Under the pieces are notes generated by a model. The model saw only the letters and a list, made by a program, of their open reading frames with translations. It was not told the origin of the DNA and ran no database searches. Source: Undaria pinnatifida (taxonomy: Eukaryota > Sar > Phaeophyceae > Laminariales > Alariaceae). From it: DNA of 64,000 nt. The first letter of the stretch is position 1. The number at the start of each line of letters is the position of its first letter. Positions 11,006 to 23,663 of this stretch are shown piece by piece. A program made the position numbers and the translations under genes. Location: the NCBI GenBank assembly GCA_012845835.1, contig JABAKD010000004.1, positions 5,995,765-6,059,764 on the forward strand. Direction: 5' to 3'.

Positions 11006-13777
11006 ACAAGAAAAAAAATTACAGCAGAAAGCAGTAATAGTGCGAGCAGCAGCAGTACAGGGCGGGGCCGCATGTGGAATCATACCCGTAACATAGTACC
11101 CACAGGTAAGAAACAGGAGTGTTGCTCCAGGCTGGATTTCTTACTTAGGAAAGAGGGTATTATAGACTAATTTTAGTACTTCAAAGTATAACAGGTTCCG
11201 AATCTCATATTCCTTAGTCCCCCTGTGAACCTGCTAGGGCTGCCGTTATTACTCGTTCATAGCGCACGTATGGTAGCAAGGGGAGAAGGCAAGGCTGGGA
11301 ACGTGCAAGCGGGAGTTGGGACTCAAGCTGTACGGCAGTCTCGAGAGGTAACCTCTACCAAGGGGTAAGCTCTACCAAGTGGTGAGCTCCAGCTCTACTC
11401 GCGCGAGGTCAGCGAGCGTTCTTTCGGTTGCCCTGCTATGCGTCTTCTTCCTCCAACATCAACAGCAGCGGCGTGTATCAACATAAACATCAAGAACAAA
11501 AAAAAATACAGCGACATCCACATCCACATCCACAACAACCCTTGAGCCTCATCGTACCGTGCTTAGTGCTAATTTTCTTAGTGGGAGTACTGCCGTGCTG
11601 TTCTGTACGCATGTGGCAAGGGGAGACAGGGAAGGTACCATCAGGAGCTACCCGCTGCTGTACGGCGGTCTCGGGAGGTCACCGCCGCGCTTTCTTTCGA
11701 TTGCCCGACTCACTATAGTCATACGTGTACGATATGGGTATTTTCTGCTCGTTTTTTTGTTGTATGTTTTGTTCTTGCTCCAACATCAATAACAACAGCG
11801 ACACCAACAGGGTAGCAGCAACAAGAGGGACAACAGCAGCAGCAACAACAATAGCAACAATAGCCTACTGCTCATACTGCTTTGCGCTTAGACAGGCGCT
11901 GGTGCTGTTTGCTGCTGGCTGTTGCTTTTGCCGCAATCGAAGGCCGGGGCTGCCAAGAATCATAGACCGTTCGCCAGCCAACCCAAGTTGCATCAACTTG
12001 AACAGTTGAAAAAGAAATATCAGGAAGATCATTCAATTCCATTAATCCACCGGTGGCCCAATATGAATAGGCTCGCCACCTCGCCGGCCCCGTCCGCCCT
12101 CCCCCCCCCTTCTACCCTACCTGCTAACTCTTCCCGATGTGAGTTAGCCTATGATCGGAACAAACGTTGTAATTTCATCAAAATACACCTCCCCTTCTGG
12201 TGTGCCTTTTGCCTTGCCTTAGCTGGTTAGATATCATACCACCTCACTCACAACAACCATTGCTTATCTAGTCTTATGCATACCATCCTAAGGGAGCTCA
12301 TGGGTCCACACCGCCCGGATAACACAAGGATCGATGCATACTCCTTCGTACCTGGTGGTGGCAGCTGCACCGCCGACGAAGGCAACGCCGCTGGGAGTGA
12401 CGGTTGCGGTTGCTGTCGACGGATGCACGGCACACAGCAGCAGCATTAGGCCTACGCCGAGGGCGGTGCTGGTTATCGTCGTGTGCCGCGGGAGGACCAA
12501 CTGCAACTTTCGCCTCTGTTTCGCATTGCTGTTACTTGATGAGGTCGCCATTGGGCGCAAATCTAGAGGCCTTCGCTGGGCTTCTTGGGGTGGGTTTTAC
12601 GCCTGTTGCAACCCTACCCGGGTTGCGGTGGCGGTGAACACGTTGCACGAAGTTCAACAAGTATAATGATCGCAAAGCTAGCCCGCAAGCCGCAAGCCTG
12701 CAAGTAAGTCTTACCATCAACAGGAGTTCGCAAGAGGTTGTTGCCACAATACTCAGGGGGTGGGGTTCAGCTTTTTTAGGCACACCGCACTCCGCCCGAA
12801 AAGATCACACGGAGAGGCACACACCAGCACGCTTCAAGCTTTCACTCGCACAACAAGGAGGTGAGACCGCGCCCGAGATAGACGCGTTGGCGACAGTGAG
12901 CGCCCTATATCTCCAGCCCCGGCTTATTTTTCGTGCTCTTCATGATGCAACCCTCTCCCGACTTAGCAGGAAAGCCAAGCTTTGATTTTGAGTCAGCAGT
13001 AACTTTCATCAAATGGATTGAAGTTTTGACGCTCCGCCTTTGCCTTGAGTTTCCAGCATGGATACTGCTCCCTCGATCTTCTAGGCCGGTCCGTTCCCAC
13101 AATGCCGACCTGGCCACGCACTCCCTGGGGGGCTGCCGGCGCCACCCCCCACGCTTTGAGATCGGGCGCTCTAACTAATCCGAAGATTTTTATGGCGGAG
13201 GAAAGCTGACTTTTCGTTTGCTTACATAAATCAAGATTAACTTGGTTTTCCTACAGCTTCAACTACAAAACGTATTTCACTCTGATTTCAATTTTGTCTT
13301 TCGTTTTTTTTCGTGCTACTCTGGACGAAACCGTGAGAACCGTTTGATAACCTTGTTAATGACTGAGAGGTCTCTATATTTCCGTCCATGTTGGGACCGA
13401 ATTTTGGCATTCTAACGATTTCGACGGGTCCCGTGCCCTCACCTTATGCTGCCCGGCGCGAGCGCGTCGCTCGTGTACATACATGTTCATAAACTTGTCG
13501 CCGCGAGAAATACGCGGCAGCGCGTTAAGCTGGTGATATTTTTTGAACAGAGTCGCCATTGTTTTGTCCCGTCTCTCGGGTTACCGTAGCGTCGAGGCCG
13601 TTTGAGTGGGTCCAAATGCTGGTGCAAAATCTGCCTGTGTGGTCGGAGTATAAGAGATGTTCCAATATTTTGTGGAAATTAAAACGTGCCTTATATTTAA
13701 GGCCAGGTTCTTTTTTTGCATGCCTTCTTCCTCTTTGAAGCAGTGAGTGGTCAGCTGTCGTGAAAACTGAACGAGTA
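11006..13777. other. Largely gene-free stretch
   Basis: Contains CAA-rich short runs (about 11450-11540, 11780-11860), a copy of the AAGAAACAGGA...GGATTTCTT palindromic repeat at about 11107-11146, and one weak exon candidate listed separately (12352-12551, minus). The rest shows no coding motif. Confidence 0.5.
12352..12551 (-). CDS. Possible orphan first exon with a signal-anchor-like leader
   Basis: The minus frame begins at an ATG in good context (12551) and reads MATSSSNSNAKQRRKLQLVL, then a hydrophobic stretch (TALGVGLMLLLCAV) and a small-residue region containing VAFVGGAAA. A donor-like CAG|GTACGA falls after 12352. A basic start plus hydrophobic core followed by an alanine-rich region with Phe resembles secretory or bipartite plastid leaders of stramenopiles. 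No downstream exon was found toward lower coordinates, and the opposite strand is also open for 110 codons, so this may be chance. Confidence 0.25.
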
Positions 13778-13957
13778 CAGTAGGTGGCCCTATATAGTGC
13801 GGGTCATATAGTGCGGGTGCCCGATATTGTGCGGGTGAAATCGTTTGGCACAATATAGACCCCTCTATAGTGGCCGGTTTTCATATAGTGCGGGTGCCCG
13901 GTATAGTGCGGGTAATTTTTCGTGGCACATACCCGCACTATATAGGGCCACCTACTG
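13778..13957. mobile_element. 180-bp MITE, Tc1/mariner-pogo type
   Basis: Perfect terminal inverted repeats of about 29 bp: it starts CAGTAGGTGGCCCTATATAG and ends with the exact reverse complement. It is flanked on both sides by TA (13776-13777 and 13958-13959). The CAGT-type terminus and TA target duplication are the known signature of the Tc1/mariner superfamily, especially pogo/Tigger. The inside carries further degenerate copies of ATATAGTGCGGGT and has no coding capacity. The intact arms suggest recent movement. Confidence 0.85.
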
Positions 13958-14439
13958 TACATGCAACATAATACATCATGTTGTCTTCGCAACGGGGAGG
14001 GACACACGTAGACGTGGGAAGACGTCGGCAGTACGTCGAGTATCTCACACACAGATTGCTGAGATGAGTTTTGACGCAAATTCGAAATCCATCACAGCTG
14101 TTTTATATTTCAAGTTTTATTATCATTAATAATAGTGATAAAAGGGGATGCGATCCTTTCTACTTGTGCTGTCGAACGCTCGCACGTTCGCAGACCGTGA
14201 CAAGATGTGGAATGATACACGTGGAAGTGTTTTTGGACGTTGATGTTGCAGTAGAGGTGTGGTTTATTTGCGTTTTTTTTCGGTTACTGGTGTATATACA
14301 CACACCTGTGGTACTGCGAAGAAGGGGGACTCTTTCCCCAGGAACAGTGCGGCCTCCGTCAGGCGCGATCAACAGCAGTAGTGGATAAACTCTCCGTCGT
14401 GCGCTGACTGCCAGCAGAGCTCGGACTGGAGCAAAATCG

Positions 14440-15850
14440 CCCTTGTATATGTGCCTCATCGACTGCCGAAAGCATATGACTCTGTCGACCAAGAGCTACT
14501 GCTGTGGGAATCGCTCGCACGGTTCGGCGTACCAGCCAGGATGGTTGCAGTTGTCCGCCAGTTTCCGCGGCGACATGCGGGCCCGCGTGTGTGCGAACGG
14601 CTGTGGGCACTCGGAGTGGTTAGACGTGACGCAGGCGCGCTTGCGGCAAGGTTGCGTGCTGACGTTGTTGATCTGTTCAAGGTGCTCTTCGCCGCTGCGT
14701 TACTTGCAAAATGTTACGCGTTGTCTTCCTTCACTTCAGCGCAGACGAAGACTTCGTGCGGAAGCTACTGCAAGCCTCCTCGATGACGATAGGCCACCTT
14801 GATGACGATAGGGCCGGTAGAGACGAGAAATTGTTGACATGCGTGCGGAAGGCCGTGTGGGGCATGCTGTACGCCGACGAGATAGGCATTGTCTCGAAAT
14901 CGGCAGGGAGACTTTTGCTAAAATGATGGCATGTCATCGTGACGGCCTTCGAAGCACCACGCTCACGGAGTAGAAAGGGAACAAAACAACGGAGACCGTG
15001 TTGCTGCAAATACGGGGCCTTGCATCCCGGGCTCAACCGTTCGCCATCGAAGCAGCAGGGCAGAGATTTGAGCAACAGTTTCTATACCTCGGCGGCGTTA
15101 CCCACGAAGACGTGTTCCTCATGGTTTAGTTCGCGCGACGGGTCCGACCCGTGAGGGCTTGCTACAAGCGGTTCTGTCCAGAGCTATACGATATGACGAC
15201 CACCCCGCCTGAAGGTCCGCGTGCTGAAGGCCGAGGTGACTGAGGCGCCGCTGTACGGGTGTGTGACGTGGACCCTCAACGCAAGTCACTATGACAAGCT
15301 CCGAAAGTCGCGCCTCGAAGTCTGTCGGCGAGTCCTTGGCTTCCGGCGTTGTGCCGACCACACCATCGTCTCGTACGCCAAGGTCCTCAAGAAGACAAAA
15401 TTCAAGAGCATCGAAGCTACCATCCGGAAACAGTAGCTCTTCTTCGCGGGGGCAATGGTTCGGCAAAACAAGGGGCGATTACCCAGTCGGATAGTGTTTG
15501 CGTATATGGCCGGTAGGAAAAACCCTGGATCAGGTGGGCCACAGACTAACTGACTCAGATACCTGAGAAACGTCCTCGCCGTTTTTCGATCCACGGAAGA
15601 CTCCACGGCAGGTTGGAGTTGAAACCGTGACTCAGATACCTGAGAAACGACCTCGCCGTTTCACGATCCACCGAAGGCTCCACGGAAGACTCCACGGCAG
15701 GTTGGAGTTGAAACCGTACTGTGGGTCTATGCAGCAGAGAAGGCCGGCAAGTGGTACCGGGGGGTCCTCGAAGCAGCAGGGCGGTTCATGGCCAGGTGCA
15801 AAAAAGAGGTCGGAGCGCCGCGCAGCCAGGATGCATGCCGCCCAAAGCCG
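14440..15850 (+). pseudogene. Broken non-LTR retrotransposon (LINE) reverse transcriptase
   Basis: Pieces of one polymerase appear in order but in shifting frames: PKAYDSVDQELLLWESLARF GVPARMVAVVRQF (about 14457-14565), RQGCVLTLL (14645-14675), GMLYADEIGIVS (14860-14900, the YADD catalytic motif with the second Asp changed to Glu), then the conserved C-terminal part LKAEVTEAPLYGCVTWTLNA ... YDKLRKSRLE ... RVLGFRR (15220-15345), SIEATIRKQ followed by a stop, and LFFAGAMVRQNKGRLPSRIV. A tail resembling KWYRGVLEAAGRFMARCKKE follows near 15750-15800. At least three frameshifts and several stops make it dead. The 5' half (endonuclease) is absent, as expected of a 5'-truncated LINE. The layout resembles jockey/CR1-like elements, but the clade was not tested. 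Confidence 0.85.
15552..15718 (+). repeat. Tandem duplication inside the LINE remnant
   Basis: Two direct copies (15552-15628 and 15629-15718) share GACTCAGATACCTGAGAAAC, CCTCGCCGTTT and GACTCCACGGCAGGTTGGAG. The second has a short internal extra (GGCTCCACGGAA). Confidence 0.85.
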
Positions 15851-15884
15851 ATTGGGGGCGGGGGGGTATACTTGATATTCGTGC

Positions 15885-16040
15885 ATGGCCGTAGTCGAAT
15901 GACCATAGCCCGTCGCATCCTTGCAATGCCGGGACGGAGCATGTCGGGCTTGACCGACCAGGCAGATTGCTTGCACCAAGCGCGAAGCACCGTGAGGTGT
16001 TCGGCGAGTCGCATGAAGGGTGAGCTGCATCCTACTATGA
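15885..16040 (+). repeat. Dispersed repeat family R1, copy 1 of 4
   Basis: Shares CATGGCCGTAGTCG, ATGACCATAG, TCGCATCC, AATGCCGGGACGGAGCA and GCTTGCACCAAGCGCGAAGC with copies at about 27219-27330, 40702-40875 and 63028-63140. Copies 1 and 3 are the longest, continuing through CCGTGAGGTGTT and GCGAGTCGCATG. A G-run lies next to three copies. No terminal repeats or coding frame were recognised. Confidence 0.8.
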
Positions 16041-17685
16041 ACCGCTTGTGAGGCGGACTTGCATATGGATGACAGCTTCAATGAGTTCATATATTATCCG
16101 GTAGGGCCGTTTCGATGGGAGGGAGGGGGGACGAAAGCAAGGATACTGCAGATAAGGGTAGGAAGGCACCAGGCCGACTAGTAGGTGACTAGTAGGTAGA
16201 ACCTGTCAACGTCAACGTTCCTTCACACAACTGCGACTACCTTGTATTTTGTCTTGTTTTCTGTATCGCCTGCTGCATTCCCCAGGGGAGGCAGTGCCGG
16301 CCGATACTGCGATACTATCCACACCGGTGTGCTGGTTCTCACTGAACCGGCTTTTCCCTTTTAATCCGTTTTTTCCCTTTTTTCCGTTGTGCGTTGCCCT
16401 TTCTTTTTCCTTTTGGGTACCCTTGGGGGTTACCGCGACGATGATGTTGGACACCGCCGTCGAAGATACAGTGTGTTGAGGACAGACCAGGCTGAAATGC
16501 TCCTATCCCTCTATTAGTAGTAGTTGCGTTAGGAATGCGGTTTGGGTGCTGACCCGACGCCGGCTGGGTGGTGCCATCTGCTTTATTGTTGTGTTTTTGC
16601 TTGCTGTTTTTTAAGGTTCGTTTTTGTATTGGTACGAGCGATTTGGGCACTACTGCTGTCGTCCGAAATAGTTCGCAGGTGACAGCCCATGCGGTTTACT
16701 CTCACAGTAGTACTAGGTGCGTTCGGCACCCAGTACGGTTGCTGCCCCCATCTTCGGTTGGGTGGTGTCTTCTGCGTTGTTGCTATTGAAAAGTTGCTGG
16801 CTGCCTGTTGTGCTTTGTTTACGTTTGTCGTGGCTTATTGTTTCACTCTGTTTTTTTTTCTTCCTGGGTACATGTTACCTCCCAGTTGCAATCCTGGTTC
16901 CTTTTTTATTTGCATTTTTTTCCCCGTTTTGTTTTCTCTCCTTTCTTCTTTTTATGTTGTTTCCCGTGTTTTCCTTGCGAAAAGCCACGTGTGCTGGCTT
17001 GCATGTGTTTTGCCTCGTATCTATTGCGGTTGGCACTGCTGTATTTGCAATATGTATCTGTCTTGTAGTTTGTGATGACAGAGCTCGGCTCTTTACAAGT
17101 ACAAGTAGGAGGCACGGACACTGATTGTGCTGGATGTAGATGGGTGGAAATATCAGTGATGGACACACACAGGTTGAACGTTATTATGGAACATTGTCAC
17201 GTCGGTATTTAGAGTAATAATAAAAGTAGGTACCTTCTGCTCGATGCTGTTCGAGCACCAAAGCAGAGAGAGCAATAAGTACACTTTGGGCATAATTGTG
17301 TCGCACTGCGAGGTACTGCTGTGGCGTATTCAGTATCATCATGGACAATACACGCGCTGAGGCGAAGGGTCAGTATTTTTTTCTTCAGCGTCGCCCTTTC
17401 AATATCTTCCTTCATTAAATCCAAGCAGTTTCTCCCTACGATCGTGAGTACAGCACTAGTGCTAAAAGGCATTGCCTCCGCTTGGTGGAGTCGTTCGTTC
17501 ATACCGTATCGCACGCTATATCCAAGCAAATATGTCCCCTGAAACTCGAGCACAGCAGTGTTATAAAGTTGCATCTCCGCCGCTCGATTTCCGCCGCTCG
17601 CCCGCGTCAATTTCTGGCTTGGCAGTATCAACAGCAGCAGCAGCAGTAACCACACTTAAACAGGAAGAGCTGCGCGATCTTCACC
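16041..17685. other. No gene seen; pyrimidine-rich tracts upstream of the protease gene
   Basis: T-rich and C/T-rich blocks (about 16340-16420 and 16840-16980) give hydrophobic open frames with no motifs. The last few hundred bases upstream of the ATG at 17686 must contain the protease promoter and 5' leader. No TATA box stands out. A short CAG run (17631-17645) precedes the start. Confidence 0.5.
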
Positions 17686-20600
17686 ATGGCACCCGTTCGA
17701 GTAGCGGCGGCGGCGACGCTGTCGTCCCTGTTGGTGGCGTCTTGCGTCGGCCCCTCCGCGGCCGCGGTCCACCGAGTGAAAATGGTCAAGCGCTCGAACG
17801 AGGAGTTCGTGAGGGAGAAGATGGCGAATGCCGAGAGGGCCTTGGAGGAAGAAGGAAGCTGGTGAGTCAGGGGGGGCGGCGGGGAGGGGGTCAGGGTGAG
17901 GAAAGAGCTGGGGGAGGGGGGGGAGGGAGAGCGAAGAAGGATTTCGGGGGGAGGGAGGGGGGGTGTACTCGTCTAGACCATAAACCCTAGGCTGTTCGCA
18001 TCGCTATAACGCCTTGGGGGTAGGGGGGGTGCAATCTTACGAGCAGCGGTTTACATTAGAAGCCAGCAGCATCAACGGCACAGACACGCATCCATGTCGA
18101 ACTGGCACACGACAAACGCCTCATCAATTGCAGTAATCCCGCCTTTTTGTCGGGCGCAGCTACTTGCACTCTTAGAACTGCAGTGCTATTTGCAAGCCAC
18201 ACGATTACGTTTCGCCCTTACGCAAACACGGCCTCCAGGTGTGATTTGGTCTCGACCCATCCGGAAGCGTAAACCCGAACCAAACCAACCTAGCCCCCAA
18301 AAGATGGGGGGTGGGATTGGGGGTTGGCCAATCAAAGTGGAGGTGTGGTCTATTGGGGTTGGTCCGACAACCAACGTCTCTTACCCTCGAACGCGAAAAC
18401 CCTGAAAATAGCGTGTGGCTTGCAATTTAAGTGCTGCAGTTCTAGAATTGCAAGGAGATGTCGTCCATTTTGTCGGCGATCACGCTGTGTTCTTAGGAGG
18501 TTACGACAACTCACCACGACGCAACACACATCCAATCGTAGCTCTCAAGTACTTTTCCCCCACCAACTTGATGCGCGGTTATTGTCAAGTGGTTAATCTT
18601 GTTGCATGATAAAAGCTCTTTAGGACATCACCCCCCTCCCACCCCGCCCCACGTCGTCACGCTCGCCTTCCGTCTCCACGGTCCCCTCCCCTTCTCATTC
18701 CCCCTCAAAGGGAAGTGCTAACTGCCGCTGTTGACAATGAGCGGAAGTTCGATGCCGCCCGCAGTGGTCTCCTTCGCGGCGCGGAGAATGCCTTGGACAA
18801 GATGGAGGAAATCCTCTCGATCAGGGTGAGCGCGCGCACGCGAGTAGCCACCTGTAGCATACGCACATGACAAACCCCATCGAACAATTTGCCCAAGCAG
18901 ATTTTAGTCGGCGTCATGGAGAGTGTACGCGCCAAGCGATGCGTCAATGAAAAGACCTCGCGACTACATTTTTCCCAAGTCTTGCTTGTCAAGGGTCATG
19001 ACCACCCCCGTGGGTCGGATCAGTAGGGTCTCAAAACCTCACCGGTCGAGTCGGGTTGGGTCAGGGGGTGTTGGAAGTCTCACGGGTCGGATCGCGTCTG
19101 GTCAGATGGTTTTCGGGTCTCACGGGTCGGGGGCGGGTCACACGCTGACACGAACCGACCCCCGGGAATTGATCTGATCCGTGACAAAACCCTAGATCAC
19201 TTTCGCGGGGTCAAGAAAAAGAAAGGAAAAAGGAGATTGCACGCCAGACAAGGACCTGCAATTTTCTTTTTCCTTTCTTTTTCTTGGCGCATCGCACCCC
19301 TACTGAAAAAGTGTCGATTTTTTCGAAGGCCGCCATTTGTAATTGTCGCCCCACCCCCACCCCCAACCCCACCCTCACCCCCATCCCCACCCCCACCCTT
19401 GTTTTTGGTGAAAAAATATCGTAAGTGCTTCCAGGGGGTGTGCGTTACCTTGCGTGTTATACCGTACAGAGTGGTAGTCCTGGAATAAAGAGGTATTGAC
19501 AAGGCGGTGTCCCTCAATGTGGCAGTCAAAATTGCCTGGCACGAGTGAAACCCGCAGTGCGGCAGTGACCACCTTATTCACCGCTAATTTCTCAATAGCG
19601 CGGTCACCCTATTGAGGGCAGTTCAGACCTCCACATCTGTACAGACGCCCTCAGCCTGTAACTTGCAAGTCCATCACTATAGATGCGCTAGTAGCGACTA
19701 AGGCGGTTGCCCTCAATAAGGCATGGTATAATAGTCCATTACAAGCGAGTGCATTCTTCTAATTTTGACCGCGCCAAAAATAGGGACCCTTGCATTTTTC
19801 TTTTTTCTTTTTGCTCATCCCAGCTATTATCTTCGCAGTTTTTATTTTCTCTTTCCTTCCTCCCTAGACGTAACTCAGATCCAGGGTTACCAAGAAAGGC
19901 TCTTTTTCCCCCTTCCCCACTACGGTACCTGCCTTCTTTTTTATCGCTTGAAGACTTCAGCCATGTCTTGCCTCGTCGGCTCCCATCGAATCGATTTTTT
20001 CCCTTTGAAGTTGCCTACAGCGTCTGTCGAGCACCACTTGTACTGCGCACAAGTTGGTGACAAGTACGAATATCCTGCGGCACGAGTTGCTAGCACTGCT
20101 TTATATGATAAACCGGTTGTGCTTGGTAGCAGTAGCAGAATACATAAATTGTTTTGGTTGAGGTTTGGCAGCCGCAGCCAGCAGCAGCGATGGTAGGCCT
20201 TGTCGTTCCTTTCGCTTTTGAGTTAGTCGATTTTCCTTGCGTCCCTTCTTTCTTTGTGTTTGTTTTTCTTCGATGTCCCCCCGGCCTTCCTTTCGCCCTC
20301 GCTTTTGCGTTTCCTTTCGATGTTTCTGTCGCCCTCGCTTGTGCCGTCCCGTTGAACCTTCCTTTCGTCCTTCCTTCCGCTGTCCGTTCCGTTTTCCGTT
20401 TTTTCCTTCCATTCTTCCGTTAATTGGTGTGTGCTTCGTGTTTTCTGCAATTTGTTGTATGTCGTCTATTTCTGTTACGTTTTGATGGTGAAGGAGGTGA
20501 AGACGCCCGGAGAGGGGAAAGTGATCGTGAAGGATTACCAAAACGCTCAGTACTACGGGCAGGTGTGTGTGACATACATGTCTTAACGTTACCGCTGACA

Positions 20601-23590
20601 GTGTGGATGGCGGTGAAGATGGTGGTGGTGGTATTGATTTTTTCGTGTTGGCGTTAGTGGTGGTGGTGGCGTTGTTTAGTGTTGATGGTGTAGGTGGTGG
20701 TGGTATTGATTTTTTTGTCGTGTTGGTGTTAGTTTTGGTGATGCCGTTTTTTTTTTGGTGTCGGTGTTGGTGGTGGTAGGGATTGTGGTGTTGGTTGTAG
20801 TTGTGGCGTTGGTTTTGGCCGCGTTGGTGCTGGCGGTGATGTCGGTGGTGGTTTTGGTGATGGTACTTGGTTGTGGCGGTAGTGTTGGTTTCGTTGTGGG
20901 TTTTGGCCGTGTTGGTGCTGGCGGTGGTGTCGGTGGTGGTCTTGGTAATGGTATTTGGTTGTGGCGGTGGTGTTGGTGGTCGTGTTGTGTTTGGTCGACG
21001 TGGTGGGGGCTTGATTGTGGTGGTGTTGGTGTTTGTGTTGTTTTCGGTCGTGGTGGTGGTGCTGCTGCTGCCGTCGTTGTTTTCGGCGTTGTTGTTTTCG
21101 ATGCTGTTGCCACCGTCGTTAGTAGCGATGGTTGGTGTGGATTGCTCGTTGTTTTTATGTTATGGTGAAAGTTGTGGTAGATGGGGTATGGCATGTTCCG
21201 TGGTGTTTTTTTTTTTCTTGGATTCTACCGTTGAGTTGTTTGCAGAGAATCCGCGGCGGGCGGTTGCCCGTCGGGACACAGGCGTTCCTTAGGAAATGCT
21301 ACCATATTACAATTTGTTTTAGTTTCAAACTGATCGGAGTTTGCGATTAATCATTTTTGCAGTAGTGTGTAAGTCTTGACAACCTACTTGAAATGTGTAA
21401 GAATCGTGTTTTGCTGTAGTATAAGGGTTGAAAGCCGCCGCCAGTTACTGCCATTTAATTTGTGCGTACCCGGAAGCTGCGCCTCCGCTAACGTCGACTC
21501 CCGAACCGCTGCATTTTTTAAAACATGAAAAAAAAAAAACGTTTGTTTTTGTCAGGTGGAGATTGGCACGCCGCCGCAATCGTTTGACGTAATCTTCGAC
21601 ACCGGAAGCGCCAACCTCTGGGTGGCGGGAAATGACTGCGGCATGTCCTGCGGACTGCACCACCGATACAAGGCCTCCAAGAGCTCAACATACGCGGACG
21701 TGAGTGAAGAGTACATACCCTATCTAGTACATAAAAGTGCAGCAGTACTTTGCCACGGCTGCAGTACGCGACAGTTTTCCCCCACCTTTTTCGGAGACTT
21801 AACTGGTTCGAGCGAGGCTCAAATGAACACCCACCCACCCGCCCACCCGCCAACCCACCCTCCTCCTACTCGAACCTAAACTACCCACCCACACACCCCT
21901 GCCCCGGTACCCACTGCAGGACGGTCGCGACTTCGAGATAACCTACGCGAGCGGCCCCGTAAGCGGCGCTTTGTCTGTTGACACTGTCACGTGGGGTGGC
22001 ATGGGCCTTGAGGAGCAGACCTTTGCTGAGGTCAGGCGTTTGGATTTTGGTTCGTGGGATTTGGTGGTGATTAGTGTTGTTAGTGATGGTGGTGCTGTTG
22101 TTGAGTGTGTGCGTTTTTTTTTTTTGTGGGTCTTATTTGATGGTGTTTTTTGGTGGTGTTGTTGATGTGCGTTTTTTTCTCGTGCTTTTTTTTTTTCGTT
22201 GAGTGTGTTTGTGTTGGAGGTGGTGTTGTGGTTGTTGCACCTACGGTATTGCCTTATTCCTTGCAGTCTGCTATTTCTACTCGAAACTACGCTCGCTCTC
22301 TTACTGGATGCTTTGAGCACCCGCTGCTTGTCAGGGGTTTGAGACCTGTCATGATGTTATTTATTCGAATCCCCGAAGACGCATAAAATACGAGTCAACT
22401 CCATTATCAGTATGAAATTCGCCAATGCATCTAGTATCAAAAGCAAGGTTATCGCGTAGAGTTGTGTAAAACCTCAGTTCATTTTTGTGTTTTGGTCGGG
22501 AGTTGATTCGCTTTTTTTTGTTGTTTCTTTCCCACGCAGGTCAAGGACGCCAAGGGTCTCGGCCTGGCATTCATCCTCGGGAAATTCGACGGCATCATGG
22601 GCCTCGCGTTCGACGAGATCAGCGTGCAGGGAGTTCCCACACCTTTCGGGAGGCTTGTAGAGTCGGGGGAGCTCGACGAACCGGTAGGTGGACGAATACG
22701 CTGTTGGCGGCGTTTCTAGGATGATTTTGTTGCCCCCCCCCCTATTTTTCGTTGTTCGCTTGTTGATAGCCCCGCTGTTCTCAGTATTGTGCGTGTGATT
22801 GTCCGTTTTTTACCGCGCCGTCGCCGCTCTGCTGCTGTGGGAGTGTTTCCCGTCTACTACTGCTGTAGAGCGGAGATTTTGGTGATGGTTGGGGTCGTGG
22901 TCGGTAGAGCATCGTTTTGTTGTGTTAGGTGTATTTTTATTGGCTCCCGGTTGATAGTAGTCCTGTGTCGGTTGGTTTGTGTTTTTTCTACCGTGCTGCT
23001 GTGTTTTGTTGTTGGCTCGCTTGTCTCAGTGCCGTGTCTTCGTTTGTGTGTGTTTTTTCCGTGTTGCCCACGCCGTTGTGTGTCCTGCCTGCTGCTGCTG
23101 CTGTTGCTGCGTGATGCCGGCTACCTTGGTATGTATAGGTTTTCGCGTTTTACCTCGGCAATGAGAAGGAGGGGGAGCTTATTATCGGCGGCACCGACCC
23201 GGACCACTACCTCCACGACATAGAGTGAGTCCTAGCTAGCTACCAGTTATTCTTCAGTTGGTTGACTTCGCGTCGACGGCTGATGTTACCAGGAAGGTAC
23301 ATCTTTTTCATGGTTATAGTTGCTGTTAGGAACGGGATATATCCCTTTTCCCACTGTATTAACCCTTTCGTGGTTGTTTTACTTGATTACGGTATAGGGA
23401 AAAATGACGAATATAACTGACCATTGCAGCATCATTTACACAAAGCTACCCGGGCTGCTAGACTAGCGGACGAGGATTTTCCTTTCGAACGCCAATGCGA
23501 GTACGTGGCAAGACACGCGCACAGCTTGCGCTCCCGCGTGCTGCGTACTCTCCATGATAAGACCGCGCTTATACGTTGTTTCGTCGCTAC

Positions 23591-23663
<73 letters not shown>

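Noticed and set aside
20676-21292. Open frames of 137-172 codons (Thr/Pro-rich minus, Val/Leu/Gly-rich plus)
   Set aside because: Low-complexity G/T-rich intron sequence of the protease gene; no motifs and no start context.
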